A DNA stretch of 7,030 nt from Thermoplasmata archaeon (GTDB taxonomy: Archaea > Thermoplasmatota > Thermoplasmata > Thermoplasmatales > Thermoplasmataceae). A program made the translations under genes and the position numbers. Positions 6,901-7,030 of the stretch are shown in pieces. Under the pieces are notes generated by a model, which searched no databases, was not told the DNA's origin, and was given only the letters and a program-made list of their open reading frames with translations. Every line of letters starts with the position of its first letter. Positions within the stretch are counted from its first letter, which is position 1. The stretch lies in contig JAKBQK010000097.1 in the NCBI GenBank assembly GCA_021835265.1, positions 1-7,030 on the forward strand, read 5' to 3'.

Positions 6901-7030
6901 ATGAAGAAAGCGTTTTTTTCCTTTGAGCTATCCGATTTGGATTATCAACATGAATCTTCCAGGATTGAAAAACTTATTAGCGATAATTCTCCGAAAGATA
7001 TTGGTAAAAGCAATAAAACTAGAGAAACCC
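6901..7030 (+). CDS. Start of an unidentified gene, cut by the window edge
   Basis: Forty-three codons are open from the ATG to the end of the window; the rest lies outside. The visible start is MKKAFFSFELSDLDYQHES, followed by a charged, lysine/serine-rich stretch. I do not recognise the family. The evidence for a real gene is the uninterrupted frame together with the well-placed BRE/TATA element and the apparent leaderless start. The opening K-x-FFSF is loosely like the first strand of some TIR-like or toprim-like domains. This is far too short to call. Confidence 0.5.
   Translation, partial: MKKAFFSFELSDLDYQHESSRIEKLISDNSPKDIGKSNKTRET

Noticed and set aside
6901..7030. TIR-like domain suggested by the opening K-x-FFSF
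   Set aside because: Four or five residues are far too little, and the residues expected next in TIR-like proteins are not clearly present.
1..7030. CRISPR array, tRNA gene or insertion-sequence terminal repeats
   Set aside because: Reading by eye, I found no evenly spaced repeats, cloverleaf-like segment or matched inverted repeats. A proper repeat search could still find weak ones.

Overview
The window looks like an accessory 'defence island' of an AT-rich archaeon. A Thermoplasmatales-type archaeon (Thermoplasma, Ferroplasma or Cuniculiplasma relatives) is my best guess. That guess rests on four things: a HerA/NurA pair, which is an archaeal-style DNA-end-processing machine; ribosome binding sites of the AAGGTGA type; a BRE/TATA-like element about 30 bases upstream of an apparently leaderless start at the right edge; and heavy use of AGA/AGG and ATA codons. 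The taxon is inferred, not proven.

Layout. Bases 1-443 hold no intact gene but contain scraps that read like decayed coding sequence. Four intact genes follow, all on the + strand and close together. They encode a 209-residue conserved protein of unknown function (444-1073), a NurA-like nuclease (1217-2407), a HerA-like hexameric ATPase/translocase (2410-4164) and a DruA-family (DUF4338) protein (4204-5385). Directly downstream, at about 5590-6426, is a heavily broken remnant of the C-terminal part of a type I restriction enzyme HsdR subunit. After that comes gene-poor sequence (6427-6856). The first 43 codons of an unidentified gene, with a good archaeal promoter, run off the right edge (6901-7030).

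How the genes may work together. NurA (a two-metal nuclease) and HerA (its DNA pump) are known to assemble into a DNA-translocating nuclease. In many archaea they act with Mre11-Rad50 in recombinational repair. Here mre11 and rad50 are absent within the window. The pair instead sits between a small conserved helical protein and a DruA homologue, the family named from the Druantia type I anti-phage system, and beside a dead restriction gene. I infer a four-gene defence cassette in which HerA-NurA is the effector or processor, while DruA and the 209-residue protein supply recognition or regulation. This exact combination is not one I recognise as a named system, and it is the main point of interest in the window.
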